Shown: positions 37,063 through 46,280, counted from the stretch's first letter. The stretch: 64,000 nucleotides of DNA from Collimonas sp. OK242 (GCF_900107095.1 NZ_FNOR01000005.1:62001-126000), one strand, 5' to 3'. Translations and numbers: made by a program. Notes: a model not told the origin generated them from the sequence alone.

Positions 37063-37635
37063 TTAATTGGCCTTGACCGCTTCGACCTGGATTGCCAGTT
37101 TTACTTCTGGAGCAAATTTCGGCACGCCATAACTGATGCCGAAATCGGCGCGATTGAATTCTGCGGACGCATCGGCGCCGCAGACTTCGCGTTTGAGCAT
37201 CGGATGCTGGATGCATTTGAAGGAATTGATGGTCAGCTTGACTGGCTTGGTAACACCGTGCAAGGTCAGTTCGCCATCCACCGAAACCGGTTTGTCGCCG
37301 TCGAATTTTATCGAAGTGCTTTTGTAGGTAACGTCAGGGAATTTCTTGACGTCGAACATGTCCGGGCCGGCGGCGTGTTCGTTCATTTTTGGCATGCCGA
37401 AGTCGATGGTGCTTGGATCGATATGGATATCGATGGAACCGGTCTTGGCAGCGCGATCCAGAGTTACCGTGCCGCTGGTTTTTTCGAATTTTCCGCGCCA
37501 GACGGAAATCCCCATATGGTCGGCCGCAAAGCTTGGATAGGTATGGGCCGGGTCGACGGTGTAAGTGTCTACCGCTGCGAATGCGCTGACTGCGCTGGCA
37601 GCCAGCAGTGAAGCGATGATGAGCTTTAGTTTCAT
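37063..37635 (-). CDS. YceI family periplasmic protein (first copy in transcript order: second)
   Basis: A 190-residue lipocalin-like protein with signal peptide ([20 protein letters not shown]). It has the YceI pattern [70 protein letters not shown] and [10 protein letters not shown]. YceI proteins hold a long isoprenoid such as a ubiquinone precursor in an eight-stranded barrel. An internal pair of cysteines ([15 protein letters not shown]) is present. It is the last gene of a cytochrome b561-YceI-YceI operon, 36 bases after the other copy. The ATG at 37635 has AAAGGA upstream. Confidence 0.92.
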   Translation of the reverse strand: MKLKLIIASLLAASAVSAFAAVDTYTVDPAHTYPSFAADHMGISVWRGKFEKTSGTVTLDRAAKTGSIDIHIDPSTIDFGMPKMNEHAAGPDMFDVKKFPDVTYKSTSIKFDGDKPVSVDGELTLHGVTKPVKLTINSFKCIQHPMLKREVCGADASAEFNRADFGISYGVPKFAPEVKLAIQVEAVKAN

Positions 37636-37671
37636 TGTTGTCAATCCTTTCGGTTGGGGTGGTGTTCTTAC

Positions 37672-38250
37672 TTAATTCGCTACAAGGTGAAACTTGATGA
37701 TGATTTCGTCCGCCACCATGCTGGTGTCTTTCCACTCGCCTTCACCGATATTGTAGGTAAGACGCTTGATCGGCAAACTGCCGTTGAAGACCTGGGCGCC
37801 GGCTTCTTTGTTGACGCTCAGGGGGAAGCTCACATCAGTGGTTTTGCCTTTGATGGTCAGCTTGCCGGCAACGTCGTATTTGCTGCCAGCGGGTGCGCCT
37901 GCGCTGGCCTTGATCGAGCTGGTGACAAAAGTGGCCTTGGGAAATTGCTGGGCGTTGAACCATTCTTTCTTCAGCACTTCCTTATTGTATTCAGGGTCGC
38001 CCAGGTCGAAACTCGGGATGGCGATGTCGACGCTGGCTTTTGAAGTTTCCGGCTGCGCACTGTTGAAATCGATGAGCGTTGTGACTTGCTTGAACTTGGC
38101 TTCCACCGGCACGTTCATCTGCTTGAACACGATGGTGACATTGCTCTTTGCCAGATCCGGTTTCAGGGGAGCTGCGACGGCCGACCAGCTGGCGCCGAGG
38201 GCGATCAGGCCGAATGCGGTAGTACGTGACAGGAAACGCATAGGTGTCAT
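37672..38250 (-). CDS. YceI family periplasmic protein
   Basis: A 192-residue lipocalin-like protein with signal peptide (MTPMRFLSRTTAFGLIALGA, then SWSAVAAP). The core pattern differs from its neighbour: SNVTIVFKQMNVPVEAKFKQ, KASVDIAIPSFDLGDPEYNK, WFNAQQFPKATFVTSSI and LTIKGKTTDVSFPLSV, ending MVADEIIIKFHLVAN. This is the second known YceI subtype, often beside cytochrome b561. AAAGGAA stands seven bases before the ATG. It lies 28 bases after the cytochrome gene, so both are one transcript. A role in carrying quinone-like electron carriers to the cytochrome is inferred. Confidence 0.92.
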   Translation of the reverse strand: MTPMRFLSRTTAFGLIALGASWSAVAAPLKPDLAKSNVTIVFKQMNVPVEAKFKQVTTLIDFNSAQPETSKASVDIAIPSFDLGDPEYNKEVLKKEWFNAQQFPKATFVTSSIKASAGAPAGSKYDVAGKLTIKGKTTDVSFPLSVNKEAGAQVFNGSLPIKRLTYNIGEGEWKDTSMVADEIIIKFHLVAN

Positions 38251-38278
38251 GAAATGTTCCTTTTGATAGACAGTGTAT

Positions 38279-38803
38279 TTAAGGCAGCATGCGTTTCAGC
38301 ACGCCGTCGCGATTGATGAAGTGATGCTTGAGTGCGGCCAGTACATGCACCGAAACCGCGCCCAGCATGATCATGTTGAGTGTGTAGTGAAGCAGTTTCA
38401 ATATGGGTTTCAAGTCCGGATTCGGTGCTATCAGCACCGGTAAGGGAATGATGCCGAGATAGCTTACCGGTACGCCCGCCGCCAGGCTGTAAAAATAGCC
38501 GGAGATCGGCACCGCAAAAATCAGGATATACAAAAGGATGTGCAAGGCGTGCGCGGCGCGCTGCTGCCATGGCTGCATGCTGTCCGGGTAAGGCGGTGCG
38601 CCCTGCGTTTTACGCCAGATCAAACGCAGGCAGGCCAAACCAAGCACCGTTACGCCGAGCCACTTATGCCATGAAAAATATTTCAGCTTGGTTGGCGTCA
38701 GGCCCGGGATGTCGACCATGGTCAGGCCGAGGGCAAAAGTCGCGACGATAAGAATGGCGACCAGCCAGTGCAGCACAATGGCTGGGGTTGTATAGCGTTG
38801 CAT
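38279..38803 (-). CDS. Cytochrome b561 family protein
   Basis: A 174-residue four-helix inner-membrane di-heme cytochrome. Candidate heme ligands are His12 (IVLHWLVAI), His46 (FSWHKWLGV), the His pair around AHALHILLY, His in KLLHYTLN and His in SVHVLAALKHHF. It resembles bacterial CybB, which oxidises ubiquinol and passes electrons, for example to superoxide. As first gene of the operon with two YceI proteins it probably forms a quinone-linked redox unit in the periplasmic face of the membrane. The upstream region 38804-39006 is short and shows no clear promoter. Confidence 0.9.
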   Translation of the reverse strand: MQRYTTPAIVLHWLVAILIVATFALGLTMVDIPGLTPTKLKYFSWHKWLGVTVLGLACLRLIWRKTQGAPPYPDSMQPWQQRAAHALHILLYILIFAVPISGYFYSLAAGVPVSYLGIIPLPVLIAPNPDLKPILKLLHYTLNMIMLGAVSVHVLAALKHHFINRDGVLKRMLP

Positions 38804-39006
38804 AAATAAAGGTGTGAAAGATGGACGTAAAGTTGAACGTAAGTGAGTTGGTCAGAGGGGGCTGAGACTCATAAAACTTCTACGAGTTTCATACATTCGA
38901 TATTTTTTTGCTAACTTATCGGCTGGTACGCTATGGTATCGGAAATTCTTAAACACTGTTTGCGGCGGGCAGCAAGTGCCCGCACCGGCATGCCATGCCC
39001 CAGCGT

Positions 39007-39468
39007 TCAGTCGGGCGCCACCAGTGCCGGCATTACCGGGGTTTCTACAGTTGATGCCGCCACAACAGGTGCAGCTTGTGAAGCGGCTGACGAGCTTGCT
39101 CCGGGATTCACGCCTAGCAAGACCGGCAGTAATTCCGTGGCGGTTTGCCTTGACATGGGAATCTGCAGCTGAGGCGTATCGAGGACACTTTGGACGTGCG
39201 AGGTACTGACCGCCTTGCCGTTGACGATCAGCGTCAGATCCTGCCCCAGCGCGGCGCCGCTGGCCGCCGCCATGCGTTGCTGGGCATCTTGGCTCAGCGT
39301 CACCTCCAGTGTGACAAAATCCGGATTGGCGCTATAAGCATCTTTGATATTCAGGCTGATTTCGGTGAAGTCGCCCGGGGAGGAAAAGGCTATCTCTGCC
39401 GCATTCACTGCAGTGATTGTCATTGTGGCGCATAGTGCGGCGGCCAATATTTTCCAACATGTACGCAT
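39007..39468 (-). CDS. Exported protein with SecD P1-head-like fold
   Basis: A 153-residue exported protein with signal peptide (MRTCWKILAAALCATMTITA, then VNAAEI). Residues about 30-115 follow the plan of the periplasmic P1 head of SecD: VTLEVTLSQDAQQRMAAASG, LTLIVNGKAVSTSHVQSVLD, LQIPMSRQTATELLPVLLG. The C-terminus is a Ser/Ala/Pro-rich tail. No membrane helices follow, so this is a free head domain. It starts 19 bases after the SulP gene and is probably co-transcribed. A chaperone-like or regulatory role towards the transporter is conceivable, but nothing in the sequence proves it. Confidence 0.7.
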   Translation of the reverse strand: MRTCWKILAAALCATMTITAVNAAEIAFSSPGDFTEISLNIKDAYSANPDFVTLEVTLSQDAQQRMAAASGAALGQDLTLIVNGKAVSTSHVQSVLDTPQLQIPMSRQTATELLPVLLGVNPGASSSAASQAAPVVAASTVETPVMPALVAPD

Positions 39469-39487
39469 GATTATTCTCCGGTTCGGG

Positions 39488-41176
39488 TTACGATAGCTTG
39501 GTCTGCTGGCCTGCCTGCGCCAATGCCAGATGCACTGCTTCCGCTACGCTCAGTGCGCTCAGCGACTCCGCCGGAAAACAGGGAGCAACCGCACTTTTCA
39601 TGATGTCGTATACGGGATCTTTGAGGCGCGCCAGTAACAGGCGCAAGCCGCGGGCGGCGGCAAATTCGAAAAAATCGTGCAAGCCTTCAAGGCTGGAGCT
39701 GTCCAGGTCCGGCGACTCTTCCAGGCTGAGAATGACGGTGTGTACCGGCGGTGCTGCAGCGTTGATGTTATGGCGTGCCTGGCCCAGTATCCGTTCGGCA
39801 TTGGCAAAAAACAGCGGCTCGTTGGGGCGCAGGATCATGATGCCGGGTATCGCCTGTGCTTCCGGATGAGTACGTATGTTGACGAAGTCATGGCCTTGTC
39901 CGAGCCGGCCCAACACCGAGATGGTCGATTGCGAGAACTGTCGCAGCATCATCAGCAGGCTGATGGCAATTGAGGCTAGCAAGCCGTCCAGCACGCCAAG
40001 CAACAGCACCGCAATGACCGAGGCGATGACCACCAGGCGGTCGCGGCGCCAGCGGAAATAAGGGCGGAAGATGGCGGGATTGAGGGTATGGCCGACGGCG
40101 TGAATCACGATCGCGGCCAGCACCGGCTCCGGCGTCAGGGCGATGGCGGGCAACAGCGTCAAGACGATCGCCAGCATCACCAGCGCCGCCACCCAGCCTG
40201 ACAGGCGCGAAGTAGCGCCGGCGGCTTCATTGGCGGAGGTAGCGGAGTAGCCGGCGCCGACCGGCATCCCGTGAAACAGGCCGGACAGAAAATTGGATGC
40301 GCCTAGCGCCAGCAAATCGCGGTTAGGCGCCACCGGATCGCCGTGCTTGATGGCAAAGCTGCGAATCGAACCATACGATTCGGCATACAGGATCATGGCC
40401 ATGGCAAAGCCCAGTTCACCCAGGCGCAGCCAGTCTGCGCGCGCGAGCATGGGCAAGGTCGGCGTCGCCAGTTGCAGATGGATGCTGCCCACCAGGCCAA
40501 TCCCGTACTGGGTCAAATGCAGCCACTGGCCGGCGGCGACGCCGATGACGATCACCAGCAATGCGCCCGGTACGCGGGGCAGGCGCGCAAACAGATACAG
40601 CAACACCAACGCTACTGCCATTACGGCGCCGCTGATCCAGTTCCAATGGCCGATCTGCGCCAGCATTTCCGGAATGAAGCGAGTCATGTCGCTGTGTTCG
40701 GGATGGGCGCCGACTACACCGGCAAACTGCTTGAGAATGATGACAATCGCCAGGCCGAAAGCAAAGCCGCGCAACACCGGCTTGGCGATGAAATCGGTAA
40801 CGCTGCCCATGCGGGCCAGCCCGGCCAGCAGGAAAAACAGCCCGGTAATCATTACTAGCCCGGTCGCCAGCATCATTCTCAGACCCACGTCGCCATTCGC
40901 CATGGATGCCGTGGCTGCCGCCAGCACTGCTGCCGAGGAGGAGGTGGCGGAGACGATTGCAAACCGGCTGCTGCCGAACAAGCCGTAGCAGAGCAGCCCG
41001 GCAAACAGCGCAATCACACCGGTTTGCGGCGGCAGATTGGCGACGCTGGAATAGGCGACCGCTTCGGGAAGTAGTAGTCCGGCAATCGACAGGCCGGCGA
41101 TCACGTCCGCCAGGGACAGCCGTTTGGCGGGTGGCGGCGGATTGAGGTCGGCGTGTTGTGATGATGCAGCGCTCAT
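39488..41176 (-). CDS. SulP family inorganic anion transporter with STAS domain
   Basis: A 562-residue transporter: about 12-14 helices in residues 20-430 and a cytoplasmic STAS domain after 450. The first helices read LADVIAGLSIAGLLLPEAVA and SSVANLPPQTGVIALFAGLL; LGASNFLSGLFHGMPVGAGY and SATSSSAAVLAAATASM are other SLC26/SulP signatures. The STAS part has IMILRPNEPLFFANAERILG and VILSLEESPDLDSSSLEGL. Family members carry sulfate, bicarbonate or dicarboxylates; the substrate cannot be inferred here because no sulfur or carbonic anhydrase gene is linked. The SecD-head-like gene follows in the same unit. Confidence 0.92.
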   Translation of the reverse strand: MSAASSQHADLNPPPPAKRLSLADVIAGLSIAGLLLPEAVAYSSVANLPPQTGVIALFAGLLCYGLFGSSRFAIVSATSSSAAVLAAATASMANGDVGLRMMLATGLVMITGLFFLLAGLARMGSVTDFIAKPVLRGFAFGLAIVIILKQFAGVVGAHPEHSDMTRFIPEMLAQIGHWNWISGAVMAVALVLLYLFARLPRVPGALLVIVIGVAAGQWLHLTQYGIGLVGSIHLQLATPTLPMLARADWLRLGELGFAMAMILYAESYGSIRSFAIKHGDPVAPNRDLLALGASNFLSGLFHGMPVGAGYSATSANEAAGATSRLSGWVAALVMLAIVLTLLPAIALTPEPVLAAIVIHAVGHTLNPAIFRPYFRWRRDRLVVIASVIAVLLLGVLDGLLASIAISLLMMLRQFSQSTISVLGRLGQGHDFVNIRTHPEAQAIPGIMILRPNEPLFFANAERILGQARHNINAAAPPVHTVILSLEESPDLDSSSLEGLHDFFEFAAARGLRLLLARLKDPVYDIMKSAVAPCFPAESLSALSVAEAVHLALAQAGQQTKLS

Positions 41177-41338
41177 GCGCCTCCTTGGCGATGGATGTCA
41201 ATGTCGATTTTATGGTGTTTTGGCAAGTATGCGAAGCCGGAGTGAAGCAGCATGCGTCAATCAGCTGGCCAATTGGTGCAGCTGATTCTATGTCAAATAT
41301 CGTTCGTCGGGATGGCGCAACTACATACAATAGTTAAA

Positions 41339-41387
41339 TGGGGTCGGAGTTTTTTTCGCGCTGTTTGCGAAAATTACTCTGACCCCA
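41339..41387. repeat. REP-like nested palindrome
   Basis: TGGGGTCGGAGT (41339-41350) pairs with ACTCTGACCCCA (41376-41387) with one G-T wobble, and inside lies TTTTCGC/GCGAAAA (41353-41359, 41367-41373). Such GGGGTCxGAG...CTCxGACCCC hairpins are dispersed repeats of the REP type in many proteobacteria. It lies between the SulP gene (upstream side) and the end of the HlyD gene. Confidence 0.75.
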
Positions 41388-41432
41388 CACACGGACCACG
41401 GAGTACATGCCATAGCATGCAGCGGGCAACGC

Positions 41433-42326
41433 TTATTTTTTGTCGTTCCGCGGCCCAGGTTTAACAATCACGGTACAAGTCATGCCGGCAGCCAGCGTTA
41501 TGCCGTCCGGCAGCTTGTCGATATGGATACGCACCGGTACCCGCTGTGCCAGCCGGACCCAGTTGAAGCTTGGATTCACATTGGCCAGGCCGTAGCTGCC
41601 CAGCGCATTGTCGCGGTCGGTGATGCCGCGCGAGATGCTGTCGATATGGCCGTTGATGATTTGCTCGCTGCCGAGCAGGCGCATGTCGACGGCGTCGCCG
41701 ACTTTCATCAGGGGTAGTTTGTTTTCTTCAAAATAGCCGTACACCCAGAACGAATTGGCGTCGATCACTGCCAGTTTGGGCGTGCCGGCCTGCGCGAAGT
41801 CGCCGGCATGCACGTTGAGGTTGGTGATCCAGCCGTCCACCGTGGCTCTGATTTCGGTGCGGTCCAGGTTCAGCTTGGCGCTGTCGCGTGCCGTCAGGGC
41901 CGCCTGATACAAGGCTTGGGCGGCAGAGGCGTCGGCGCTGGAGTTTTCGCGGTTTTCGCTGGAGATCACATCGCCGTCCAGCTTGGCGCGGCGTGCGGCA
42001 TCGCGCTGTTTGGTGCTCAGGCCGATCCGGCGTTCGGCTACCGCCGCGTCAGCTTGGGCCAACGCCAGCGCGTAGCGCGCCGGGTCGATCTTCATCAGCA
42101 AATCGCCCTTGTGTACATAGCTGTTGTCGGCTACCGGCACCGCGACCACGATGCCGGAGACGTCGGCGGCGACGCTGATGACGTCGGCGCGCACGCGGCC
42201 ATCGCGGGTCCAGGGCGTATTCATGTAGCGGTCCCACAGCGCGCGCGCCAGCAAGCAGGCGATCAGCACCACAATCAGCGTGATCGCTACCTGCAACAGG
42301 GTTTTTAAAATAGTGGATGATTTCAT
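41433..42326 (-). CDS. HlyD/EmrA family periplasmic adaptor (AaeA-like)
   Basis: A 297-residue membrane fusion protein. One N-terminal helix (LLQVAITLIVVLIACLLARA) anchors it; then WTRDGRVRADVISVAADVSG, VPVADNSYVHKGDLLMKIDP (first lipoyl half), a helical hairpin, and LDRTEIRATVDGWITNLNVH (second lipoyl half), FWVYGYFEENKL and VRIHIDKLPDG in the beta-barrel part. It bridges the inner-membrane FUSC pump and the outer-membrane factor. It is last in the operon OMF-FUSC-DUF1656-HlyD, 30 bases after DUF1656. Confidence 0.9.
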   Translation of the reverse strand: MKSSTILKTLLQVAITLIVVLIACLLARALWDRYMNTPWTRDGRVRADVISVAADVSGIVVAVPVADNSYVHKGDLLMKIDPARYALALAQADAAVAERRIGLSTKQRDAARRAKLDGDVISSENRENSSADASAAQALYQAALTARDSAKLNLDRTEIRATVDGWITNLNVHAGDFAQAGTPKLAVIDANSFWVYGYFEENKLPLMKVGDAVDMRLLGSEQIINGHIDSISRGITDRDNALGSYGLANVNPSFNWVRLAQRVPVRIHIDKLPDGITLAAGMTCTVIVKPGPRNDKK

Positions 42327-42356
42327 GTCAGCCTTAGAACAAATTTTTACGGCAAG

Positions 42357-42560
42357 TTAAGCGGTGTGCAACAGCAATCCGGCGGCGCCGAAAATACAAA
42401 AGAACAGGGCGATCCGGAACAGATTGGGATGCCAGACATAACGAAACAGGCCCAGGCGGGTGAACACCCAATCGATTGCCATCTGTAACAACAGGCAGCC
42501 GATAAATACCAACAGCAAGGTTGGAATGAGCGCATCGAAGAGAGCGATTTCACGCGGCAT
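42357..42560 (-). CDS. DUF1656 small membrane protein (AaeX-like)
   Basis: A 67-residue protein with two membrane helices (LIPTLLLVFIGCLLLQMAID and RIALFFCIFGAAGLLLHTA) and the conserved short N-terminus MPREIALFDA. This is the AaeX/DUF1656 component found almost always between the FUSC and HlyD genes of aromatic-acid efflux systems. Its start is only two bases beyond the FUSC stop, so translation is coupled. Its function is not known. Confidence 0.9.
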   Translation of the reverse strand: MPREIALFDALIPTLLLVFIGCLLLQMAIDWVFTRLGLFRYVWHPNLFRIALFFCIFGAAGLLLHTA

Positions 42561-42562
42561 GG

Positions 42563-44671
42563 TCAAGTCTCGGAAGCGATAGGTGAAGTTTCGGCCGGCG
42601 TCAGCACCGTGACGCGCTCCAGCATGGCGCCGCGCATCAGATGCAGGTTGGCCAGCACTGCCGGCAGGTCGCCGCACACGGCAATCGCGGCCAACACGGC
42701 ATCCAGCGCAGCGCGCAGGCGGGTTTGACTAGGGCGCGCAAAAAGATGGGCGATGCTGCGTATGCTGTGTTCGATTTTTTCGTGCACCGCAGGATCGGCG
42801 ACGCTCAGGGTTTCCTGCCGCAGCTGCAGCACGGCGCGGCCGATTTCCAGTACCGATAATAACCAGGTCATGATATCGCGGTCATCCGGGTTATCCAGCG
42901 AGTGGGTCACCGCAAAGCGCGACAGCAGATCGCGGGTGCCGCTCTCGAAGCGGGCCGGCAATCCGGGTAGCGGCCGGCTGCATGCCTCTACCACTTGACG
43001 TCGCAACGCCCGCGCCAGGCGGCGTTTGATCCAGCTGCTGTCGGATGGATCGATGATCTGATACATGACCAAGGCAATGGCAACCCCGATCAGGCCGCCG
43101 GCCATGCCGTTGAGCAGCGCCGGCATGTCGAATTGATAATTGCTGCCGATGCTGGCGTAGGATAAGAAGAAAAGCAAGATGCCGGTGCCGATGCCGGAAT
43201 GTTTTTTGGTGGTGCTAAGCCAGGCGCCGATCAGGATGAATGGCGCCAGCGAGAGGCACAGCATGGTGAAGTTTTCGGCTTGCGATTGCAGGTAATAAGC
43301 GGATAAGAAACCGAAAAATCCTCCCAGTGCAGCGCCGATCATGAACTGTTTTACTACCTTGGCAGGGGAGGGAGCTGCTGCAAACAGGGCGCTGACGACG
43401 GTTGCCATGACGACGGCGTCGGTGCCGGAAACCCAGCCTGACCGTATCCAGAATAACGACGACACGCCGAAACCGATCGCCGCGCGCAAGGCCGATGTCA
43501 CGACCAGCGTCGGGTCGGTGCGCGCTACATAATGCGAGATCAGCTGGACGTCGTCCGGCCTGTGCAATTCGGTTTGGATCACGACTGCGTGGATCCTTGC
43601 ATAGATCTGCAATTCATCGGCAAATCTTGTCAGCAATTCGGTGGCTGAGTCGAAATCGAGCAGGTTGCTGCTGTCGCTGTCGCTGCTGCTGGCAGCCAGG
43701 CCGCGGCGCAAGGCGGTCAGGCGTTGCGGCAGCGCGCTGCGCACTTGCGCCAGCAGCGTGCGATCCTTGCCGCAGAGCGCGTGCACGATCGCTTTGTATT
43801 CCATCAATAGTGCATTGAGCGTGCTTAGCTTGCCATTGGTTTGCAGGCGGCCGAACAGCTGGTCGAGCGAGTGAAAGGTAGTGGAGGCGGTCATGAAGGC
43901 ATTATTTAACTGCCTTAGCCGAAGGCTTTGCAGATGCCCGGCAGCGCTTTCAAATACCGATGAGGTGCGCAGGGCTTCAAGCGAAACGACTTCGCCGATA
44001 AAGCGCAGCACCATCCGCTCGCGCACCGGCCGCGAGTCGGCGGCAACGTCATCGAGTGCGATGAAGCCCTTGAAATCGGCGAATCGCTTGCGCGCAATTT
44101 GCAGCAGGACGTCGGATAAGTGTTTAGGGAAGAGCACATCGCTGACTACTCCGGCGCAGAGCAAGCCCAGCATCACTTCGCTCAGACGCGTCATGGCGAT
44201 ATCGAAGGCTTGGTCCGGCTGCAGCGCCGCCGGCAAGCCGACAATGACCAGGGTATACCCGGCCAGCACGAAGGCATACGATTGAAAATTGCGGAATATG
44301 GTCGAGCCGGCGGTGCAAAAAGCCAGCCAGCAGGCGCCGGCAGCCAGGAACAAAACCGGTTGCTGCGAAAACGAGGCGGCCAGGATGATCGACATGATGA
44401 CCCCGACCGCGGTGCCGATGAAACGATAAAAACCTTTGGCCAGCACCAGGCCGCTGCGCGGCTGCAGCACGATGACGACGGTGACCATTGCGGTGCCCGG
44501 CTTGGACAGGTTGAACAACAGCGACAGGCCCAGCGCCAGCAAAGTCGCCAGCAGGATTTTGCTGATATGCAGCAGATCCTGGCCATGGCCTTCTACCCAG
44601 CTGACGGCAGCATGCTTCAGATGGTCCAGCCAGTTTTGCCGCCTGCCTGCAATCTCGCTCGCGATGGTCAT
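42563..44671 (-). CDS. FUSC family inner-membrane efflux protein (AaeB-like)
   Basis: A 702-residue protein with two hydrophobic blocks of about six helices each. The first (LLHISKILLATLLALGLSLL, TAMVTVVIVLQPRSGLVLAK, FYRFIGTAVGVIMSIILAAS) is the FUSC signature, the second begins at LRAAIGFGVSSLFWIRSGWV with QFMIGAALGGFFGFLSAYYL. Cytoplasmic loops and the C-terminal region are helical. Related AaeB pumps export hydroxylated aromatic acids and some act on fusaric acid. It follows the outer-membrane factor gene by 12 bases. No LysR-type regulator lies beside the operon, in contrast with the aae operon. Confidence 0.9.
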   Translation of the reverse strand: MTIASEIAGRRQNWLDHLKHAAVSWVEGHGQDLLHISKILLATLLALGLSLLFNLSKPGTAMVTVVIVLQPRSGLVLAKGFYRFIGTAVGVIMSIILAASFSQQPVLFLAAGACWLAFCTAGSTIFRNFQSYAFVLAGYTLVIVGLPAALQPDQAFDIAMTRLSEVMLGLLCAGVVSDVLFPKHLSDVLLQIARKRFADFKGFIALDDVAADSRPVRERMVLRFIGEVVSLEALRTSSVFESAAGHLQSLRLRQLNNAFMTASTTFHSLDQLFGRLQTNGKLSTLNALLMEYKAIVHALCGKDRTLLAQVRSALPQRLTALRRGLAASSSDSDSSNLLDFDSATELLTRFADELQIYARIHAVVIQTELHRPDDVQLISHYVARTDPTLVVTSALRAAIGFGVSSLFWIRSGWVSGTDAVVMATVVSALFAAAPSPAKVVKQFMIGAALGGFFGFLSAYYLQSQAENFTMLCLSLAPFILIGAWLSTTKKHSGIGTGILLFFLSYASIGSNYQFDMPALLNGMAGGLIGVAIALVMYQIIDPSDSSWIKRRLARALRRQVVEACSRPLPGLPARFESGTRDLLSRFAVTHSLDNPDDRDIMTWLLSVLEIGRAVLQLRQETLSVADPAVHEKIEHSIRSIAHLFARPSQTRLRAALDAVLAAIAVCGDLPAVLANLHLMRGAMLERVTVLTPAETSPIASET

Positions 44672-44683
44672 GATTGGCGCCGC

Positions 44684-46189
44684 TTATTTTTCTGCAGCGA
44701 CGGTGCTCGCCGGCTGCGGCAAATCGTCGCCCAGGCCGCCGCCTAGCGCCTGCATCAGTTGCGCCCAGCTATCCAGGTAAGCGGCGCGGATTTGCGCCAC
44801 GTGCTGCTGCTGTTGCAACAGGGTCAACTGAGTTTGTATGACATTGATATTGGCGGTCAGGCCGGCCTGGTAAGCGCGCTTGGCCAGATCGTAGGATTGC
44901 TGCGAGAGCGCCAATGCCTGTTCCGACTGTCCGCGCTGCTGTTGCTGCGACTTCAGTTTGATGATCTGGTCGGCGACGTTTTGCAGGGCTTGCACCAAGG
45001 TGTTGTTGTAACTTTCGATAGCGGCGTCGAGCGCCGCGGTTTGCGCGCCGAGATTGGCGCGCAGGCGGCCGCCTTCAAAAATCGGCAGCGAAATCGCCGG
45101 TCCGGCGCCGCGTACTGCGGCAGACGAACTCAGGAAATTGGTGAAGCCGAGCGCTTGCAAGCCGATGAAGGCGGAGATATTGATATCCGGATAGAACGCC
45201 GCCTTGGCGACATCGATATTCTTGTCCATCGCCTCGACCCGCCAGCGTTGCGCAATCACATCCGGGCGGCGGCCGATCAGGTGTGCCGGCACATTGTCGG
45301 GCAAGCCGATCGCCAGCGGCGCCTGGTTGTCGGCGCCGACCAGGCGGGCAGCCAGTTGCGGCCGCTGAATCGCTGCGCCGCTGCCAGGGCCTTTGCCGCT
45401 TAAGGCGGCAATCTGGTTACGCAGCAAGGCGATGTTTTCGTCGATTTTTTCAATGTTGGCGCGGGCGTCAGGCAATGCCGTTTCGGCCTGGCTGACTTCC
45501 AGCCGGGTGCCGAGACCCGCCGCCAGTTTTCGTCGCGCGATGCTGGCGATGGAAGTTTGCTGTGCCAGCGTCGCGCTGGAGATGTCGCGCAGTGCGAATT
45601 GCGTGGCCAGCTGCAGATAGCCGCGCACCACGGCGACTTCCAGATTCAACTGGGCGCTCTGGGCTTCGGCGGCGCTCACATGGACTGTATCGAGTGCCGA
45701 TTCGAGCGCGCTGCGATCCTTGTCCCACAGGTCAAGATCGTAGCTGGCCTTGACGGTAATTTCATTGTCCCAGTTCCAGCTGCCGCCGAGCGGCGGCGGG
45801 AAGATATATTCGGATGAGTACAAGCCGCGCGTACTGCTTGCTTCGGCGCCCGCCTTGGGCAGTGTGGCGGCGCGCGCTACGCCGGCCAATGACGAAGCCT
45901 GGCGGATGCGCGCCTGGGCGATCTTCAGGTTGGGGCTGTCGGCGATGGCTTGTCGCACCAGGGCGTCAAGTTGCGGGTCGCGATAACTTTCCCACCAGGA
46001 GCTGGTTGGCCATGCGGTGTTGGCGATGTTCGTCAGCGCCGCGCCTGCGGAGAGCGAATTACCGTCCGTCAATTTGGATTGCGGAATGATGCCCGAAAAA
46101 TCGGCACAGGCACTTAGCAGGAGCGTCAGGGAACAGGCCAGCAGCAGATTGACCGGAGGGTAACGCTTGGGGAAGGAAAATAACCGCAT
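44684..46189 (-). CDS. Outer-membrane efflux lipoprotein (NodT/OprM family)
   Basis: A 501-residue outer-membrane factor. The signal peptide ends in LLSAC with Cys28, so it is lipid-anchored. Two repeated OEP halves are visible, each a long coiled-coil pair: WWESYRDPQLDALVRQAIAD with PNLKIAQARIRQASSLAGVA, and RRPDVIAQRWRVEAMDKNID with FYPDINISAFIGLQALGF. The linker VPAHLIGRRPDVIAQRW is a strong family marker. It forms the trimeric channel for the FUSC/HlyD pump and is the first gene of that operon. The promoter should lie in 46190-46280. Confidence 0.92.
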   Translation of the reverse strand: MRLFSFPKRYPPVNLLLACSLTLLLSACADFSGIIPQSKLTDGNSLSAGAALTNIANTAWPTSSWWESYRDPQLDALVRQAIADSPNLKIAQARIRQASSLAGVARAATLPKAGAEASSTRGLYSSEYIFPPPLGGSWNWDNEITVKASYDLDLWDKDRSALESALDTVHVSAAEAQSAQLNLEVAVVRGYLQLATQFALRDISSATLAQQTSIASIARRKLAAGLGTRLEVSQAETALPDARANIEKIDENIALLRNQIAALSGKGPGSGAAIQRPQLAARLVGADNQAPLAIGLPDNVPAHLIGRRPDVIAQRWRVEAMDKNIDVAKAAFYPDINISAFIGLQALGFTNFLSSSAAVRGAGPAISLPIFEGGRLRANLGAQTAALDAAIESYNNTLVQALQNVADQIIKLKSQQQQRGQSEQALALSQQSYDLAKRAYQAGLTANINVIQTQLTLLQQQQHVAQIRAAYLDSWAQLMQALGGGLGDDLPQPASTVAAEK

Positions 46190-46280
46190 GTGTACCCAAA
46201 ATATGATGACTGGTTTGAACGCTTCTACCTGCTAAATAAACCGGGTTTCGCGGCGCACAAGGATATGCGTGAATAATAGC

